In this document: positions 62,379 to 64,000 of the stretch, piece by piece
How positions within the stretch are numbered: the stretch's first letter is position 1
Layout: every line of letters begins with the position of its first letter
Assembly (NCBI RefSeq): GCF_009936375.1
Contig: NZ_AP022334.1
Span: forward strand, 62,001 to 126,000
Direction of reading: 5' to 3'
Length of the DNA stretch: 64,000 bases
From: Methylosinus sp. C49
GTDB taxonomy: Bacteria > Pseudomonadota > Alphaproteobacteria > Rhizobiales > Beijerinckiaceae
Program-made: the position numbers and the translations under genes
The notes under the pieces: model-generated
What the model was told of the DNA's origin: nothing
The model's input: only the letters and a program-made list of their open reading frames with translations
The model's database searches: none

Positions 62379-63560
62379 TCACGCTGTTCGCAGGGCTGCT
62401 ATGGGATCGAGCCGCGCAGCGCTATTAGCTGGATATAAGCCCGCCAAGAGCCCTACGGCCAACGCCATGCCGACAGCTAATGGCAAGGCGATGATAGACG
62501 GCGCAAAGTCCCAATCCGAAAAAGCGGCATAACCATAGGCGGCGGCAGTGCCGAACAGTCCCCCGAGGAGCGCCCCGACGAGAGCCAACGCCATCGTCTC
62601 CGCGAGAAACATCACGACGATGTTTTTCCGGCTTGCGCCCAAGGCGCGTCTGATGCCTATTTCCTGGCGACGCTCCAAAACGCTCATCAGCATGACGTTC
62701 ATGACGCCGACGCCTCCAACCAGCAGAGAAATTCCTCCAATTGCGACGAGTACGCGCTGATAAATCGCAATCTGGCTGTCGATTTGCTCGATGAGTTCTT
62801 GTGCGGACCGAACGACCACGGGACCGCCATGGATCTTGCTGGAGAAATGATGCGTGAGCAGTTCCCGACACCGAGCGTCGTCAACATCCGCACGGCGTCG
62901 CGCTGCGATGTTTATGTCGAGGTCATGCCTGACTATTCGATCGGCCAACCCAAACGAGATTATAATCGCCCGGTTGAAGTCCAGGCCGGAGACGGTAAAC
63001 GGCGGTTGCGGTCCCAACTCGCCAACGACGGTCAGATAATTCTCAGCTGCGAACAGGTCGTCGCCAACCGACGGCTTGCGGCCCAGAATCCGCAAAAAAT
63101 CGTCCGCAATTCCTGCGCCGACGACCGCAAAATTTGCATGGCGGTCGAGATCCATGACAATTCTTCCCGCGACTGGTTCGATATGCAACAACTCGAAAAG
63201 ACGCTGATCGGCGACGATCAAAGTGACGCCCATTGCCTGCCGTCCGATGCGGAGCACCTCGCCCTTTTGAGCGAACGGAGCGGCCCCCTTGAGCCCCGAC
63301 TCTCGCCCGAGGACCTCGTCGGCATCGCCGACCGTCAGCATCGTCATGCCGCGACCATCTGAGGCCGGACTTATCGCGAGCAAATCCGGACCGAGAGCTT
63401 GAAACGACTTCAAAGCCTCGGAACGCGCGGTCGATCCGATATGAACCATCGCGATCACTGAGGCCACTCCAATCATGATACCGAGCAACGCCAACCCCGC
63501 CCTCACGCGAAGCGCGAGCAGGTTTGTGAAGGCTTCAATGAACAAAATGCCAATTAACAT
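62379..63560 (-). CDS. MacB/FtsX-type ABC transporter permease
   Basis: 393 residues from ATG 63560, 10 nt after the ATPase stop. One N-terminal membrane helix (AGLALLGIMIGVASVIAMVH), a large periplasmic MacB_PCD domain (~50-260), then three helices in the FtsX domain (RVLVAIGGISLLVGGVGVMN, MALALVGALLGGLFGTAAAY, LAVGMALAVGLLAGLYPA). EIGIRRALGASR is the coupling motif. The family exports lipopeptides, toxins or antibiotics with a MacA-like partner, which is not in the window. Confidence 0.88.
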   Translation of the reverse strand: MLIGILFIEAFTNLLALRVRAGLALLGIMIGVASVIAMVHIGSTARSEALKSFQALGPDLLAISPASDGRGMTMLTVGDADEVLGRESGLKGAAPFAQKGEVLRIGRQAMGVTLIVADQRLFELLHIEPVAGRIVMDLDRHANFAVVGAGIADDFLRILGRKPSVGDDLFAAENYLTVVGELGPQPPFTVSGLDFNRAIIISFGLADRIVRHDLDINIAARRRADVDDARCRELLTHHFSSKIHGGPVVVRSAQELIEQIDSQIAIYQRVLVAIGGISLLVGGVGVMNVMLMSVLERRQEIGIRRALGASRKNIVVMFLAETMALALVGALLGGLFGTAAAYGYAAFSDWDFAPSIIALPLAVGMALAVGLLAGLYPANSAARLDPIAALRTA

Positions 63561-63570
63561 GGAGCTTTCT

Positions 63571-64000
63571 TCAAAAAACGATCTTCCCATCCAACATTGC
63601 GATCTGCCGTCCACAACGCGACGCGATTCCTAAGTCGTGGGTCACGATCACGGTCGTAACATTCAACTCTCGATTCAGGTCGGAGAAAAGGGAAAGCATT
63701 TCATCTGCGGTCCGAGAATCCAGATTCCCGGTCGGCTCGTCCGCGAGCAAAATCGACGGGCGCCCCACTATGGCACGGGCGATCGCGACGCGCTGTCGCT
63801 GGCCGCCTGATATTTCATCGGGCCGATGGCGAACGCGATTGGACAGTCCGACGCGATCGAGCGCCACCATCGCCTGGAGCCGGCTGTCGGCGCGCGAAAC
63901 GCCTCGATAGAGCAGGGGAAGCGCGACATTGTCGAGGATCGAGAGGCGGGGCAAGAGATGGAAAGACTGAAACACAAATCCAATTGTGAGATTTCGCAGG
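63571..64000 (-). CDS. MacB-type ABC transporter ATP-binding subunit (5' end outside window)
   Basis: The last ~142 residues of the ATPase; the frame is open to the right edge, so the Walker A lies outside. Visible are the Q-loop (FVFQSFHLLPRLS), signature (ISGGQRQRVAIARAI), Walker B (ILLADEPTGNLDS) and H-loop (VTHD). The DEPTGNLDS form and partner permease place it in the MacB/LolD group. It overlaps no other gene and is the first gene of the transporter operon. Confidence 0.9.
   Translation of the reverse strand, partial: LRNLTIGFVFQSFHLLPRLSILDNVALPLLYRGVSRADSRLQAMVALDRVGLSNRVRHRPDEISGGQRQRVAIARAIVGRPSILLADEPTGNLDSRTADEMLSLFSDLNRELNVTTVIVTHDLGIASRCGRQIAMLDGKIVF

Noticed and set aside
1-64000. 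CRISPR arrays, rRNA or tRNA genes
   Set aside because: No regularly spaced repeats, no rRNA-like stretch, and no cloverleaf with a GGTTCGAATCC-type T arm were found on reading.

Overview
The window looks like a methylotrophic or methanotrophic alphaproteobacterium of the Rhizobiales (Methylosinus/Methylocystis type). This is an inference from content: high GC throughout, the C-terminal part of a PQQ alcohol (methanol-type) dehydrogenase at the left edge, an imuA-imuB-dnaE2 mutagenesis operon behind a GAAC-N7-GAAC SOS box, and a MucR/Ros regulator. It may be a megaplasmid or chromid, or a chromosome segment carrying integrated plasmid genes; two relaxase homologues, a ParB-like protein, an SSB, an ArdC-type antirestriction protein and a methylase-helicase giant all point to mobile backbone DNA. 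No rRNA, tRNA or CRISPR array was seen.

Layout. 1-2.1 kb: end of the PQQ dehydrogenase and a prolyl iminopeptidase. 2.2-6.15 kb (minus): an HU/IHF-like protein, a small coiled-coil protein and a MobF relaxase-helicase, which look like one mobilisation unit. 6.45-7.78 kb: an intact IS3-family element with 26-bp ends and a 3-bp target duplication. 7.9-14 kb: a secreted WD40 propeller, a UvrD-type helicase, a DUF2971-like remnant and a secreted trypsin-like protease. 14.5-18.9 kb: two divergent regulator/enzyme pairs (AraC with SDR, LysR with GST) and an HD-GYP protein. 19.8-26.1 kb: a two-component system divergent from a small secreted protein, a TonB-dependent siderophore-type receptor and a PepSY membrane protein, probably an iron-uptake locus. 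26.3-31.7 kb: the SOS operon imuA-imuB-dnaE2 with its LexA site. 31.9-33 kb: a phage Rha-type regulator.

33.4-58.1 kb is accessory DNA. It has a three-gene operon around a ParA/TraL-like ATPase, closed by a strong terminator, then many small plasmid-type genes and a relaxase/TraA homologue that has lost its catalytic residues. An SSB and a secreted amidase-like/small-protein pair follow. A long minus-strand array comes next: ArdC, a PP-loop enzyme, small proteins, a 1,682-aa DarB-like methylase-helicase, a second PP-loop enzyme and a ParB-like protein with a duplicated N-terminus. In front of three of these genes, 63-83 nt before the start codon, there is a recurring stem-loop element whose closing stem changes sequence by paired substitutions; a fourth copy lies orphaned beside an IS21 remnant. 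This family of leaders is the best candidate for something undescribed.

58.2-64 kb: an IS21 remnant, an intact IS1111/IS110 element with a long 3' non-coding region where a bridge RNA would lie, a WGR protein, a truncated RecD2-type helicase, two small unknown proteins and a MacB-type ABC transporter cut by the window edge.
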